From Apostichopus parvimensis (taxonomy: Eukaryota; Echinodermata; Holothuroidea; Aspidochirotida; Stichopodidae): a stretch of DNA of 64,000 nucleotides. The notes under the pieces were generated by a model. That model worked only from the letters and a program-made list of their open reading frames with translations. It had not been told where the DNA came from and ran no database searches. Numbering within the stretch: the stretch's first letter is position 1; every line of letters begins with the position of its first letter. Shown in pieces: positions 1 to 12,900 of the stretch. Location of the stretch: positions 37,546 through 101,545 of the forward strand of contig KN885370.1 in the NCBI GenBank assembly GCA_000934455.1, given 5' to 3'. Both the position numbers and the translations under genes were made by a program.

Positions 1-540
1 CCTTTAAGCCCTCTTAATGAGCCTTCCAGACATCCTTATTAGTCATACAATTCTTGGTATCATAACATCATACACCACCCCATGGATTGTCTGTTCACCC
101 ATGTGTTACCGCTGTTCATGTGGTGATCATTCGTGTGTATTTGTTTTTACTTTTAAAGATACCAGGAATACTGGGAAAGCTACATTTTTTATTTTTTTGG
201 CTCGATCGGACATCTGGGCCACGTTTGTGATAAGCTAAAGAAAACGTTGCTAGGACTTGTGTATTAACAACTACAATATATATGCTCAGAAGGGAAGTGG
301 CATATACAAGAGTGGAAGTTGGCATTTCACTGAAGACTACAAAGGAAATGAGTATGTAAAGTTCCTAATTAATAAAGGCCAAACAGATTATGACCCATTA
401 CAGGAAATTTGCCAAAGAGTGAAGAGGCATCTCTTTTTGGTTAAAATTGTGCTAAGGATGACATCAGGGATCTTAAATAAAAAACACAAGACCTGTACTC
501 TATGATTGACCAAATAAATACAAATGTTGTTTTAATAATT
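1..540. other. start of intron 49
   Basis: AT-rich. I searched the minus strand for the next expected exon (vertebrate KVILVCFERQL-like) and did not find it, so it lies left of this window. Confidence 0.6.
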
Positions 541-745
541 TGCAGCAAAATTTATCACTTTCATTATATTCAAAATATTGCCACAAGATGATGAATCGCA
601 CTCCGAGAGTCATCATTTCAACATTTTGCAGCAAAATCATAAATTCGTCACCTCAAAATCTCACTTGAACATTTTGCAACAAAACGATAAATTAGGCTCA
701 AATCAGAATGTCACTATTATTTCAACAATCTGCAGGCAAAATGAT
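541..745. repeat. degenerate repeat of about 50 bp, 3-4 copies, at exon 49 donor
   Basis: Modules CAACATTTTGCAGCAAAATC..ATAAATT recur near 541, 619, 668 and 722. The array begins about 16 bases downstream of the exon 49 donor. Confidence 0.6.
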
Positions 746-761
746 ATACGTCCACATTTAC

Positions 762-977
762 CTAGAAATGCAGCCTCATAGAGGGAGTCTGGTACCGTTC
801 CTGACCCGTCACGGAACGAGACGCTGGTGTGGCTTGGTAGGTCCTGGAATGAAGAGTAGTGTCCGTGGCCCTTTGAGGATCCTCCTGTCGGACGGGCCTG
901 CTTATGAGGTGGCAGCAGTGCGTACAGGACCATGGTGAGTGAGAATGAAACGTCAGATGGCCTAATCTTGGGAGAAT
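762..977 (-). CDS. unc80: unc80 exon 49 (last exon in window)
   Basis: Residues 3235-3306 plus one base. It opens DSPKIRPSDVSFSLTMVLYA then LLPPHK, matching DSPWLEQPEVQLLLQTVINVLLPPR in vertebrates. A Ser/Gly-rich loop follows, then DSLYEAAFL before ALK-type sequence expected in the next exon. Acceptor CCTCAG, donor GTAAAT. The following exon was sought at 1-761 and not seen. Confidence 0.9.
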   Translation of the reverse strand: MLPRLGHLTFHSHSPWSCTHCCHLISRPVRQEDPQRATDTTLHSRTYQATPASRSVTGQERYQTPSMRLHF

Positions 978-3900
978 CTGAGGAATCAAAGACAGATGTT
1001 CAGTTAGGAAATAAGAGGATATTGTCATTGGTAGAACTAAAATAATTCCAAACATACCTAATAGCATCCATAGTAGCAAGACCTAGCCTAGCCTCATAGC
1101 CTAGCCTATTTCTATGGCCTATCTAGAACAATGTTATGACCAAGCCTAGTGCACTGTGTCCATTTCTTCCCCTAGTGCTATGACCCAGTTTAGTGCCATG
1201 GTTCATTTTAGTGCCGTGGCCCAGTTTAGTGCCTTAGTCCAGTCTATTGTTATGGCCGAGACAAACCCAGTGCCATGGCCTAGTCCAGCACAGTGAAATA
1301 GCACATATACATAGCTTGGCCCAGCCTAGTGCCATGGTTGACCCCAGTAGTATGGCCTAGCCTAGTGCCATGACCTAGCTTAATCATCATCTCCAATATA
1401 TGAACAGTGCTAAAGTTGTTCATCACAAAGTATGATATTACAGTAAAGTACTAAACTGGCTGTGACTTTACCAATGGGAGTTACTGCTGGATTGGTGAGT
1501 GAATCAGGACGGTAGAGGGCACTAGATACTGTGACTACCTGGGACGGTAGAGGGCACTAGATACTGTGACTACCTGCGACGGTAGAGGGCACTAGATATA
1601 GAGGGCACTAGATACTGCGACTACCTGGGATGGTAGAGGGCACTAGATACTGTGACTACCTGGAACGGTAGAAGGCACTAGATACTGTGACTACCTGGGA
1701 CGGTAGAAGGCACTAGATACTGTGACTACCTGGTACGGTTGAGGGCACTAGATACTGTGACTACCTGGGACGGTTGAGGGCACTAGATACTGTGACTACC
1801 TGGGACGGTTGAGGACACTAGATACTGTGACTACCTGGGACGGTTGAGGGCACTAGATACTGTGACTACCTGGGACGGTTGAGGGCACTAGATACTGTGA
1901 CTACCTGGGGCAGTAGAGGGCACTAGATACTGTGACTACCTGGGACGGTAGAGGGCGCTTGATATTGAGACCACCTGCTTTTAATAGGTTTGTGCTAACC
2001 TTTCCTTCCACAGCCAACCCTCAGGCACAGCGGTAGGACCATGTAGAGTAGGATGGTCTCGGTACGTTCCGGAGAGTTGAAGAGAGACGTTCCACCGAAT
2101 ACCTGCTCTAGGGTGTACAGATCCTAGAGAAATATCAAGTTAGTAGAAAAGAGGAGAGAGATATATGAAAAAGAAAGGTTCGGTCATTCAAGGAGAAACA
2201 AGGGGCACTAAAACCTATCCCAACGATGTCATTCTCAAACCGACGATGCCATTCTCAAGTCCTTACATCACAGTTAGAGTCTGGTGACTATTTCATGGTT
2301 AGATTAGGTAACATTACTTGCAATGATCAGATACTACACATGATCTTAACCCCATGGCTGGCCACTCCTCTTATATCAAGACTGTGACCGGGACATCGTT
2401 AGGATGTTGTGTCCAGTTTGAGCAGCATGATCCATGATTCACAACATTTATCTCAAAAGGCTGACAATTAAAGGATCATACATTAAAAATTATAACGATT
2501 ACATATTTACCTGTGTTAATTCCTTGTTCGGAAAACTCAATTTTTACAAAGTGGTACTATGTTTATAAATATCACATAAGGTTCTCAAGACTGCAAACAT
2601 GTATAAAGTCTAAACTAGCAAGTGTAAACACCAATAATGATTTAAACTGATAGACCAAAAACTTTTGTTATAAAACAGTGAAACTTTAATTTTTTTTAAC
2701 ATGGTCCCATGAGTTTGCAATAGCAAGGTATCCTTATTACATCAAGATTCACTTGAAAAAACTCACCTGCTGCAAACCATAAATTTTACTAGCTGGGAAT
2801 AAGTATTTGATTCATTTGTTACATTTCATCCAGGGAATAATTAGACAGCACCTACAGGTAAGCACCCCCCCCCCCACCTCCCTTTGTTATTCAACCTCAC
2901 ACAAAAAAACAAATTCTGAATATATAATAGTACAACCTTGCAGTTGTAGCTAATAAGAGACATAATTTTTTTAAATATGATTCAGAATTCACCATTTTAT
3001 GCAAAAGCCTATCTTTTATGAAATTCTTGATTTGCCTCTGTTTTTTCCATATAGAATACCTTTGTGTAATCTCCAAGAATATGTTCGTTTCTTATCAACA
3101 GAAACAAGGAGATGGGAGGGGAACTGTTGAATGATCAGATCACTGATTTTTTTCTATTGTTACAAAGCTATTATACCAAGATATCTGAGGACATAAAACT
3201 GTTCCTAGTGGGAGGGAAGTACTATCATCTTTAAAGCAATTTTCAGACATTACTTTTTGTTGATAAATTTTCAACCAAAGAGGAAGGGAAAAAGAAGGGG
3301 CCAATAGGCAAAATTTCTGAAGCCCCTAACTATGTTATGTCCTGGTTATCCAACTTAGTAGTAAGCTGGATTCACCATTTCTGGAGATAGAGATGCCTGT
3401 TACTTAAATATCAGCCACAGAAGTCTAGCAGATCAGAATATTATTGTGAACAAATTTTTAAAAAGTTAGAAAAAAAATGACTTCTTAATCAGTCTTCTGA
3501 GTTTGACTTGATTTCCACGAATTTAAAATATTTTGTGGCCACATGAAATAAAATAAAAATATAAAAAAAATGAAACATTAAATAATTTCCAAAACTTAAA
3601 GAAACATTATTAAACTGATATTAGATGGAAGAGAATAGTTTTCAACATAATCACAAGCAGGACAACGATAAGATTGCTAGGGGAGCGCTGTGGTTAAAAT
3701 AAGAATTTTATGATGAAAGGGTGCAGAATTAAAAAGCACTATTATGTGTGCGAAAGAAAGACTAATATAAATCAACTGGTGCTGTTATAATACTAACAGA
3801 ACAAAGTATTATGGGTGTGATACGGGAGGGGGTGAAAAGAGTGGGTGAAGGAAGGGGGTGGAGGGGGAAAGGAGGGGGATGTGACAAATGGTTCAGTAGG

Positions 3901-6900
3901 GTGTAGTAACATACCATGGAGNNNNNNNNNNNNNNNNNNNNNNNNNNNNNNNNNNNNNNNNNNNNNNNNNNNNNNNNNNNNNNNNNNNNNNNNNNNNNNN
4001 NNNNNNNNNNNNNNNNNNNNNNNNNNNNNNNNNNNNNNNNNNNNNNNNNNNNNNNNNNNNNNNNNNNNNNNNNNNNNNNNNNNNNNNNNNNNNNNNNNNN
4101 NNNNNNNNNNNNNNNNNNNNNNNNNNNNNNNNNNNNNNNNNNNNNNNNNNNNNNNNNNNNNNNNNNNNNNNNNNNNNNNNNNNNNNNNNNNNNNNNNNNN
4201 NNNNNNNNNNNNNNNNNNNNNNNNNNNNNNNNNNNNNNNNNNNNNNNNNNNNNNNNNNNNNNNNNNNNNNNNNNNNNNNNNNNNNNNNNNNNNNNNNNNN
4301 NNNNNNNNNNNNNNNNNNNNNNNNNNNGAGACAACGTTATTGCAATTGTCCTGTGCGGTCACTCATTATTTTGGTACTCTTATTGCGTTTGTTGAAGTGA
4401 CTTTTCATCATTTTGGCTTCCAAGCTGTCCCACAAGCCGTGACAATACATCACTTGGGTGGGTGTCATCAGTATAGATGAAAAGTTCAATTATGTACAAT
4501 TTCAAGGACGTTATTCACATAAGGGGATGAACAGTGTTGCAAATTCGACAATGAGGTGTAATAACTTAATATCTTGTCTCCAGGAATGTGGAGGGATTCT
4601 GTCAGAGGGAGAGAAGAAGTACATAGTGATGAAACAGAAAACAGATGGTAGTCTTGCAACAGTCACTTTATAGTAAGAAGAGACAGATTGATAGGAATGG
4701 GTGGGGATGGGGGGGGAGGGGGTAGAGATTAATGCTCAATAGAATTGAAAGAACAATAGAGACCAAAACAAAAGAACACCACAAATCGATGAAGAGATAC
4801 ATGCCATGGTCTATCAGTGGAGAGAAAAGCACCGTTAAAAGGGGAAAAAAGCCACAAGGCATCGAAAGGACGTTAATCGATCGATAAATGAAATTATGCT
4901 TCATAAGCGTCCATGCAGGTTATCAAAACGTTTAAAAAGCAAAATGTAGATTTTACTAACTGTCAAAAGGTGAAATAAGTAGGTTAAGTAGACAAACAGA
5001 CAATCATTAAGATACAGACAAAAGAAAAGCAGGGACAAAAGAAAAAGAAAAGGAGAAGTTGAGACTCCCCTTTTTTCTTTTTTTTACTCTGATAACTCTG
5101 AAGTAACTTGCCTTAGCCTTGATCCAGTATTGATGCTTTGATTGGCGGAGGGGAGTGAGGGAATAAATACCACAATAATAAAACAACGACTGATCAGCAC
5201 CACCAGTCCCACCTTCCACCACTTCTCCCACCCCTTCCAACCCCCAATCCCCCCCCCCCAATTAATCTCCCTTAATGCCAAGTAAGTACTATCATAACCC
5301 TTCCAGATATGGCTACAAGCTGCAAATATTATCACTATAAGTATCAATTCATAAACTGAAAATAGCATCCAGTTGCAGATGTAATCCTCATTTTTCAATT
5401 TATGTTTTATAATCTATATACTTTTCAAGATGCATTCGAGACACATTATGTTTAACATAAACAGTTCCGTGTCTCACAATCCAAAATACCATCCTCACTG
5501 TAGCATGTTCACCCTATTACGCCTGCTTACTATGAATGAACCGTCCTTCCTATCCCCCTTATCTCAAACCCCCCACCCCCCCATCCATGCCCTGCCCACC
5601 TAATCCTTCTTCCATTAACCTTTCTACAGTGGAAGTGCTCATACGCAACAAAGCTAACTTTAAAAGACAAACGTAAAAGAGATGTCTTGTTAGATAAACA
5701 TGAGAGCAATTAATGAATCTAGGATGATCGAAAAAATGAACATGAAAACATCTTATTATGAAAAACAAAATTTCTTGAGCAGAACCATCATGAATTTGCA
5801 TATTTTAAGAATATCTGAAAGCCAACGAAACAGAAGAATTGCACAACTTAACTTTTGGGGGGGTTTTACCAGAAGGGCCAAGTTTCAGATAAAATTGTTC
5901 ACGGTAAAAATTCATCCACTTGCTTTTTTTATTTTACAATTAGCAAATTTTACCCCCGAACATTGGTCTTTTTAAAGAATGCAGACTCTTGACATATTTT
6001 TCACATGGGTCTTTGAATTTTTTGAGCTGCTATCCAGTGATTGGTTCTGCAAGAAATTTTCCCTCTCTTCAATGGAAACATGAGAACAAAAGTTATAAAC
6101 AGTGAATCTATCCATTATGCATTGTCCTTCATTGTCCTACAGGTAGGCCTAAATGTCTCGGTCGTTATTGACAACATTTGTTGAGACGAGTAAATGCAAA
6201 ATAAGTGATTTAAGTATAAGTTAAAAGAATCCTTTTGATATTAAAACAAAAACCATCAAAACTAGATTTAGTTTCAGTAATCAAGATGCCTGATAGTATC
6301 TTCAAAGATTTCATACCTTTTGGTTGCAGTAGTGAAGTACATGCCATGTTGGGTCAAAGGTCATGCTTTGTTTCAACCAACAGAAATCGTTTCCATGCCT
6401 ACGTAATTTTCGGTTCCAGCAGCTTGCATGCCAGTGGTAAATCAGATTAATCTCGACAGCATTTACTGTCAGGCATTCTTCAAAAATGAGGATAATATAA
6501 TCCCGGTAGCATTCACTGCATTCTACGCAGGCTAATAATTCCAGAGCATTCCGTCGTATAGCAAATTGGTACATGTTGCATTCTGGTCGGTCATTACAGG
6601 GTGATGTGTAGAGGGGGAGGGGGTAAAAAAATTGGCATTCCATTCCCGACCAAAAAATCATGACATCATTCCATCAAGTGAGTACGAATCATTCTCGATA
6701 TAAGTACGGGTCAAGACAAGGTTTGCTCCATCAAATGCAATTGTTAAATACTGCCCTCTATTATTACGGCAGGCGGCTATACAAACACAGGTGAATTATA
6801 CTCTTGAGAGACTTGGTCAAGTCTCATGTGATACAGGAAAACAGAAATTGCCAACGAAAGACTTGGCATTTAACATTTTGAACGAGAAGTTCAAAAAATA

Positions 6901-9900
6901 TTTGGTAAAATGGTGTTTATATCTATATAAAGGGCAAATTGTGAGCATTTGATGAGCATATTTCATCCTGATCCATAACTAAGCTATGTTCTTTTCCACG
7001 AACCTTACATAAGAGAGAATTCTTCATGCACTCTTTTAATAGTAGCGGTCACCTTAAAAAGTGTATGAACATTCTATAACATCCACATATCATTACACAT
7101 GCTCTCTTGTTTATCAAACATAGGAATATGTCCAAATTAAAAGGAAAACTTTGAAAAACGAGCGAGGCAACAGAGACATGGCGTGTGATACAGTGTTTGG
7201 GATGCAAAGATGCAAAGAGACCATGCAGGCATGCTATAAATTAACATGCAAATGAGTGTGACATGCGGGACATGCAAATTGGCCATGCGAGCTGAATAAA
7301 CAGCAGCATGCCATGCCAAAAAAAAAAAACCTTTATCATGCTGGGCTTCTAGGCTTATGGTTTTTTTGTTTTTGTTACGCTGTTGTGAAGAATCGTTTAA
7401 TCATTGCACATTGTGTCAATTTTATTGCTAAAAAATTCTTTCCAACGAATCGGTACAGACAATCCAAGTTTACTATGCAAACCTTTTACTCTGTAATCCA
7501 TTTACTATGTTAACCTTTTACTATGTAAACCTTTTACTATGTTAACATTTACTATGTAAACAATTTAACAGGTTAATTGTTTTATCATGTTTAAGTAAAA
7601 GCATATTATCCACAAACTGTACGACTTATGCCTGCAGGATTTTCCTTGACCATCATAAAATGCATCGCGATTGCGACCAAATACCTATGAATCATAAACG
7701 TGTGTTTGTTACTAAATTATATCATCCAGTATCCGTAAGCCTTGGCCTGCTTAGCTTACCTTCATACAATGCATCTGCATTGCGACCAACCTAATGACCG
7801 CAGAACAAAAGACGGGAGGCGGGGTGAATCGGAGTTCACTGGAAGCAACGTGGGCCAGTGAGAGACCATCCCCGGTGCCTGGTGCTGAACCATCACACAA
7901 GAGAAGAGTCAGACAGATGTTGAGCAGGGACTGTTAATGGAAGACAGAATTAAAGAGAGGTCCTTATATCAGTGAGGGATCTCATCAGAAATGTCCCACA
8001 CCCCACCCCCAAAAAGAATGCAATATTTCTTGGTTGAATGACAACTAAACATAGTATTGCAGACAAATGGGTGAATTGCTTTCTTTTAGACACCACTGAA
8101 TAGTCATTATCCATACCTTGCTTTCTTCAGCCAGTTGGAACAATTTCCTAATGCTAATACCACTCTAAACTGTACTCCAATATCATGCTCTCAAAGCACT
8201 GGTATTGCCAGTACAAACAGTTCCCAACCTTGATCTGATAGCAACATGATATTCATACTGCTCGTACTGACAATACGAGTGCTCTGAAGCGGGACATGAC
8301 ACTACAGTATAGGAAAAATTGTCCCAACTGGGTGTGCTTTCTCTTAGAGACTACAGAATATTCATTCTCCATACCTTGCTTTCTCTTAGAGACTACTGAA
8401 TATTCATTCTCCATACCTTGCTTTCTTTTAGAGACTACTGAATATTCATTCTCCAAACCTTGCTTTCTTGTAGAGACTACTGATTATTCATTCTACATAT
8501 CTTGCATTCTTTGAGAGACTACTGAATATTCATTCTCCATACCTTGCTTTCTTTTAGAGACTACTGAATATTCATTCTCCATACCTTGCTTTCTTTTAGA
8601 GACTAATGAATATTCATTCTACATACCTTGCTTTCTTTTAGAGACTACTAAATATTCATTCTCCATACCTTGTTTTCTTAGGATATATTGACTGACTGGT
8701 ATTTAGAGGAACTGTGACTTACTTTCAGGTGAGGTAAGTGGCTGATGATGCTCTGCCTGGTCAGAGTTGCGTACAGCCCTTTTAAGAAATTAGCGGCCGA
8801 CTCCCAATCTAGCTGACGCTGAAGATAAAAGACAGAAGGAAAAGAGCAACATAAACTCATCAAGAATATCTTTTGGTATGAAATTAAACCTTTAGGTCCT
8901 GTAAATATTTCATTCTTACTGCAAGGTGGTCAGTACCAATTTGTTTTGCTGGAATTTATTTTGCTGGAATGTTAACGATGCTATTACAAGATGAATTTAA
9001 TAATTTGAAGTGATTTATCTCTTCATTCAAACCTGTCATAAAGCCACATTGTGGTAGCCATGAATATGTATATTTTTGTTTTTGTGTTAGGATCAGAATA
9101 ACTCTCTTGTTTGTGATATATTCACTATATATATTCTGCAAGCATTACTAGTGTTTCAAAATGCTATAGCAAGCTCGTTGGTGTCATTTTCATATTCATT
9201 TACTGTTTGAAAGATTGACCAATGAACAAACAGACTAACTTTGTAGCGTGAAAAAAAAAAAAAAAACAGGTGAAGAGTAAAAAAAAAAAATTTTTTTATT
9301 TTTATTTTTGGAATTAAAAGGGAATTAAACATGATAAAAGCACAAACCATTAACGTTGGTTTCTTGTGAATTTTCTGAAACAGTTTGTCCAATCTCTTGA
9401 GTATCTGAATCAATGCAGGTCGTAGATCTTGATTGCTCCAGTCTGTCATGGGAATCATCTTGGTGAGGTATCTACGAAAACAGACGGGGAAACTAAATAT
9501 TATTCCTGCAAAGTCATTTGGTTTTATACGGTTACCCGTCAAATTACTGTGTAGTCATCTATGTAAAGCGACAATAACCAGGATGGTACGTACCTCTGAA
9601 GGCCTTTACAGCCCATGATGATGGGATCGTGGGGGGCCACCTTGAGAAGAGTGAGGGCAACCTCGGACAGCCGCTGTTAAAAGAGAGTAGAATAATAATA
9701 ATAATAATATACAGTTCTTATAAAGCGCAAAAAACATTAAAATCATCTTGATGTGCTGAAAAAACAACAACAAAAAGCACAGAAACCTAAAAAACAACAC
9801 TGACAAAAATACACAACTGAAAAAGTACAGAGTAGAAAGACAAATTAATTGACAAAATCGTGACCTTCATAGGCCACATTGAAGAGGAATGTTTTCAGTT

Positions 9901-12900
9901 GTTTATTGAAATGTTTTGTGGACAAAGATGTGCGGATATTGACTGGTGTAGCGTTCCAAAGCACCGGGGCGGCGACGGCAAACGAGTGGGCTTCATAGGT
10001 CTTTGTGCGTGCAGGTACTGGAACAAGATTGTTCGTAGGTCTGACGTTTCCAGCTCGAAGTCCCCGAGGAGGAATGTACAGGGTCAACATATCGCAGATG
10101 TATGCAGGAGCAGTGCCATGGAATACATATACCATTTAGCAGAGAACAATTTTCTATAATCACACCGCCCTGAATGAAGTGTGATTTAAAAGGTGATTTT
10201 GGCAGATTTTGTTACAGTTCAAGAAAAAAGATAAAATTGAGTGCTTACCAATGTACATATAGCTAACACTTTTGAAGTGCTCCTTTAAGGGCTTCAAAAA
10301 CAATATCAGATCCTCAGTACAGGTCGAAATGTTCAATTATTGTTTTCTAAATTCTAATAACTCAACACAATTATCTTCTATTAAATTCATATCAACAAGA
10401 GAGAGCACCCTTTGATGATAATTCAATACCATACGACCTTGACAAACTATTTTAAGTTATTGTTAAACATGTCTCTGACTTAAGACCGCTGGGTAATTTA
10501 TCTTTTCCCAATGAAGTTTGTGTTGAATCTGATGAGGAACTGACCTAATGTTCTTTGTATTCAATAGTTCAGTCACTTTTTATTATTGATGAATAGTCTT
10601 ATTTAAAGGGTTATTTCTCAAAATTAAAAAATGTTACAGAAATGCAACCTGAACTGATGGCAGTATGTTTTAATAGTCTACAAACACATATCCAGTTTAA
10701 TTTGGTGAACAAAGTTTTCCGTTAACTGACATCTCATTATTTGACATCAACTCTTGGAGCTACCCCCCAATTCCTCGCCCCCTCCTGTCCACCCTTTAAA
10801 ACCCAGGACTTACCAGGTGACTCTTGGTATCCAACAAATCACAATGTAGATTTGATCTACTGCCGCCCTCTACGATTGGTCTCAGCTCCTTCATTCTTTG
10901 CAAGCTGTGACTGAAGAAAGTAGCGACCACGCTCAGGAGCATGTCTCGTGGACGACAGAATTCCGTTGTGATCTCTGCGTCTTCTGAATCGTCCTCGTAA
11001 CGTTTCCAGACTCTCTCGTCGTTGTACCTGAAGGATGAGCACGGCAGCGAAACATCGATGCAACATTAAAGATGAAAAAAAAAACCATTGGATGACCCCC
11101 GGGCTACACCTGTCGTTTATGAACCCCTTGATTTGCCTGACCCATCCATAAAGGTTCCGCTCCTATAACTAAATCAGTTGGGTCCGATAGGGGGAGGGGG
11201 GTAGGAATCTAGAGTTGCCAGTCCAATGCCCCCCCCTCACCCCTCCCTCCCCTCAACTTTGAAATCCTGTGCATGCCCACTGCTATTCCCGATGCTCCCC
11301 AGAATTCCATTCCGTGATCTCACAGTACTCCTTTCATTTACTTCTCACCTAATGGTAAAATCCTCCCTCATGTCCTCATAAATCTCACCTATCGGTAAAA
11401 TCCTCCCTCATGTCCTCATAATTCTCACCTAAATGTAAAATCCTCCCTCATGTCCTCATAATTCTCACCTGAAGGTAAAATCCTCCCTCATATCCTCATT
11501 ACTCTCACCTAAAGGTAAAATCTTCCCTCATGTCCTCATAATTCTCACCTAAGAGTAAAATCCTCCCTCATGTCCTCATAATTCTCACCTAAATGTAAAA
11601 TCCTCCCTCATGTCCTCATAATTCTCACCTAAAGGTAAAATCCTCCCTCATGTCCTCATAATTCTCACCTGAAGGTAAAATCCTCCTTCATGTCCTCATA
11701 ATTCTCACCTAAATGTAAAATCCTCCCTCATGTCCTCATAATTCTCACCTAAAGGTAAAATCCTCCCTCATGTCCTCATAATTCTCACCTGAAGGTAAAA
11801 TCCTCCTTCATGTCCTCATAATTCTCACCTAAATGTAAAATCCTCCCTCATGTCCTCATAATTCTCACCTAAATGTAAAATCCTCCCTCATGTCCTCATA
11901 ATGATCACCTGAAGGTAAAATCCTCCCTCATATCCTCATTACTCTCACCTAAAGGTAAAATCCTCCCTCATGTCCTCATAATTCTCACCTAAGTGTAAAA
12001 TCCTCCCTCATGTCCTCCTAATTCTCATCTAAAGGTAAATTCCTCCCTCATGTCCTCACAATTCTCACCTAAATGTAAAATCCTCCCTCATGTCCTCATC
12101 CCCGAGGTCCACGCCGACCATTGTTCCCGACTTGTGAGATACTTTTCTGACGGAAGTCTGCTGGGAGTTTGACGAACTCTTAAAGCTCGTTGTCATGTTA
12201 CTTGTAGCTGCTTCCATCTTTCGACTTGGTCCTGTGCTCCTGCAAAACAAAAAAGAGAAAGCAGTACTAATCAAGAGGGTTTAAAAGTAATTCCTTGCCA
12301 CCTTTTATATGCAAAAAAAATGGAATGTAAATTCTGAACACACAAGGTTTTTTGTGCTTATGAAATAAATAAAGATGCATCTACATTCCAATTGTCAAGT
12401 GCTTTCCAGTTTTTTTCCTTTTGGAGTTATTGCTATGACAAGGTTTCCAAAGTTTGACCAATGGTGACCACCCAATAAGACCTTTGAATTCACTGAGAAT
12501 CAACATGGATCTTTTGCCCTTAGTTATACTTGGATCCACATATCAAGTATGATATTCATCCCAAATTTGCTTCTCAAGTCTCATTAAGTCTACAAAGTTT
12601 TTAGACTTTTGACCTTAATTGACCTTTTAGCCACCATAGATGACACTCACTTAGATTCATTCACAAATCAAGTATGTAGTTGAACCACCATGTACTTTTA
12701 CAAGTTTACAAGTTTACAAGCCAAATGTCAAACACATACATACATACCCACTCACACACATACACAGATTGCCATTGCCTTTGGCAAGGAATCAACCCAA
12801 ACCAGGATTGATGAACTGGTGGTAAAAAGGAAAGGGGCTTGTAGAAAGAGGAATTTGTAAACCAATATATTGCAAAATAATTATCAAAAGGAATTGTGAC

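Larger units (their letters stand above)
2124..7759. other. intron 47, largest intron, with assembly gap
   Basis: 5.6 kb. It contains the N gap at 3922-4327, G-rich tracts near 3845-3890 and 4695-4730, and C-rich tracts near 2868, 5250 and 5580. I see no exon, and none is needed by phase or homology. Confidence 0.75.

Noticed and set aside
1504-1975. CRISPR-like regular repeats
   Set aside because: The units abut directly with no unique spacers, and the surrounding sequence is an animal intron. It is a minisatellite.
3762-4480. Long frames across 3.9-4.3 kb
   Set aside because: They span the run of Ns and are artefacts of the gap.
8253-8514. Open frames on both strands with a 14-residue repeat (MENEYSVVSKRKQG)
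   Set aside because: They arise only because the 42-bp intronic minisatellite is a multiple of three. There is no splice or homology support.
9156-9347. Extension of the exon 45 frame to 9156
   Set aside because: The frame runs into T-rich intron sequence with no similarity. The donor at 9347 restores homology to exon 46.
9845-10159. A second host gene in intron 43
   Set aside because: The minus-strand frame is the C-terminal tail typical of LINE polymerases, 5'-truncated and followed by a LINE-type 3' end.
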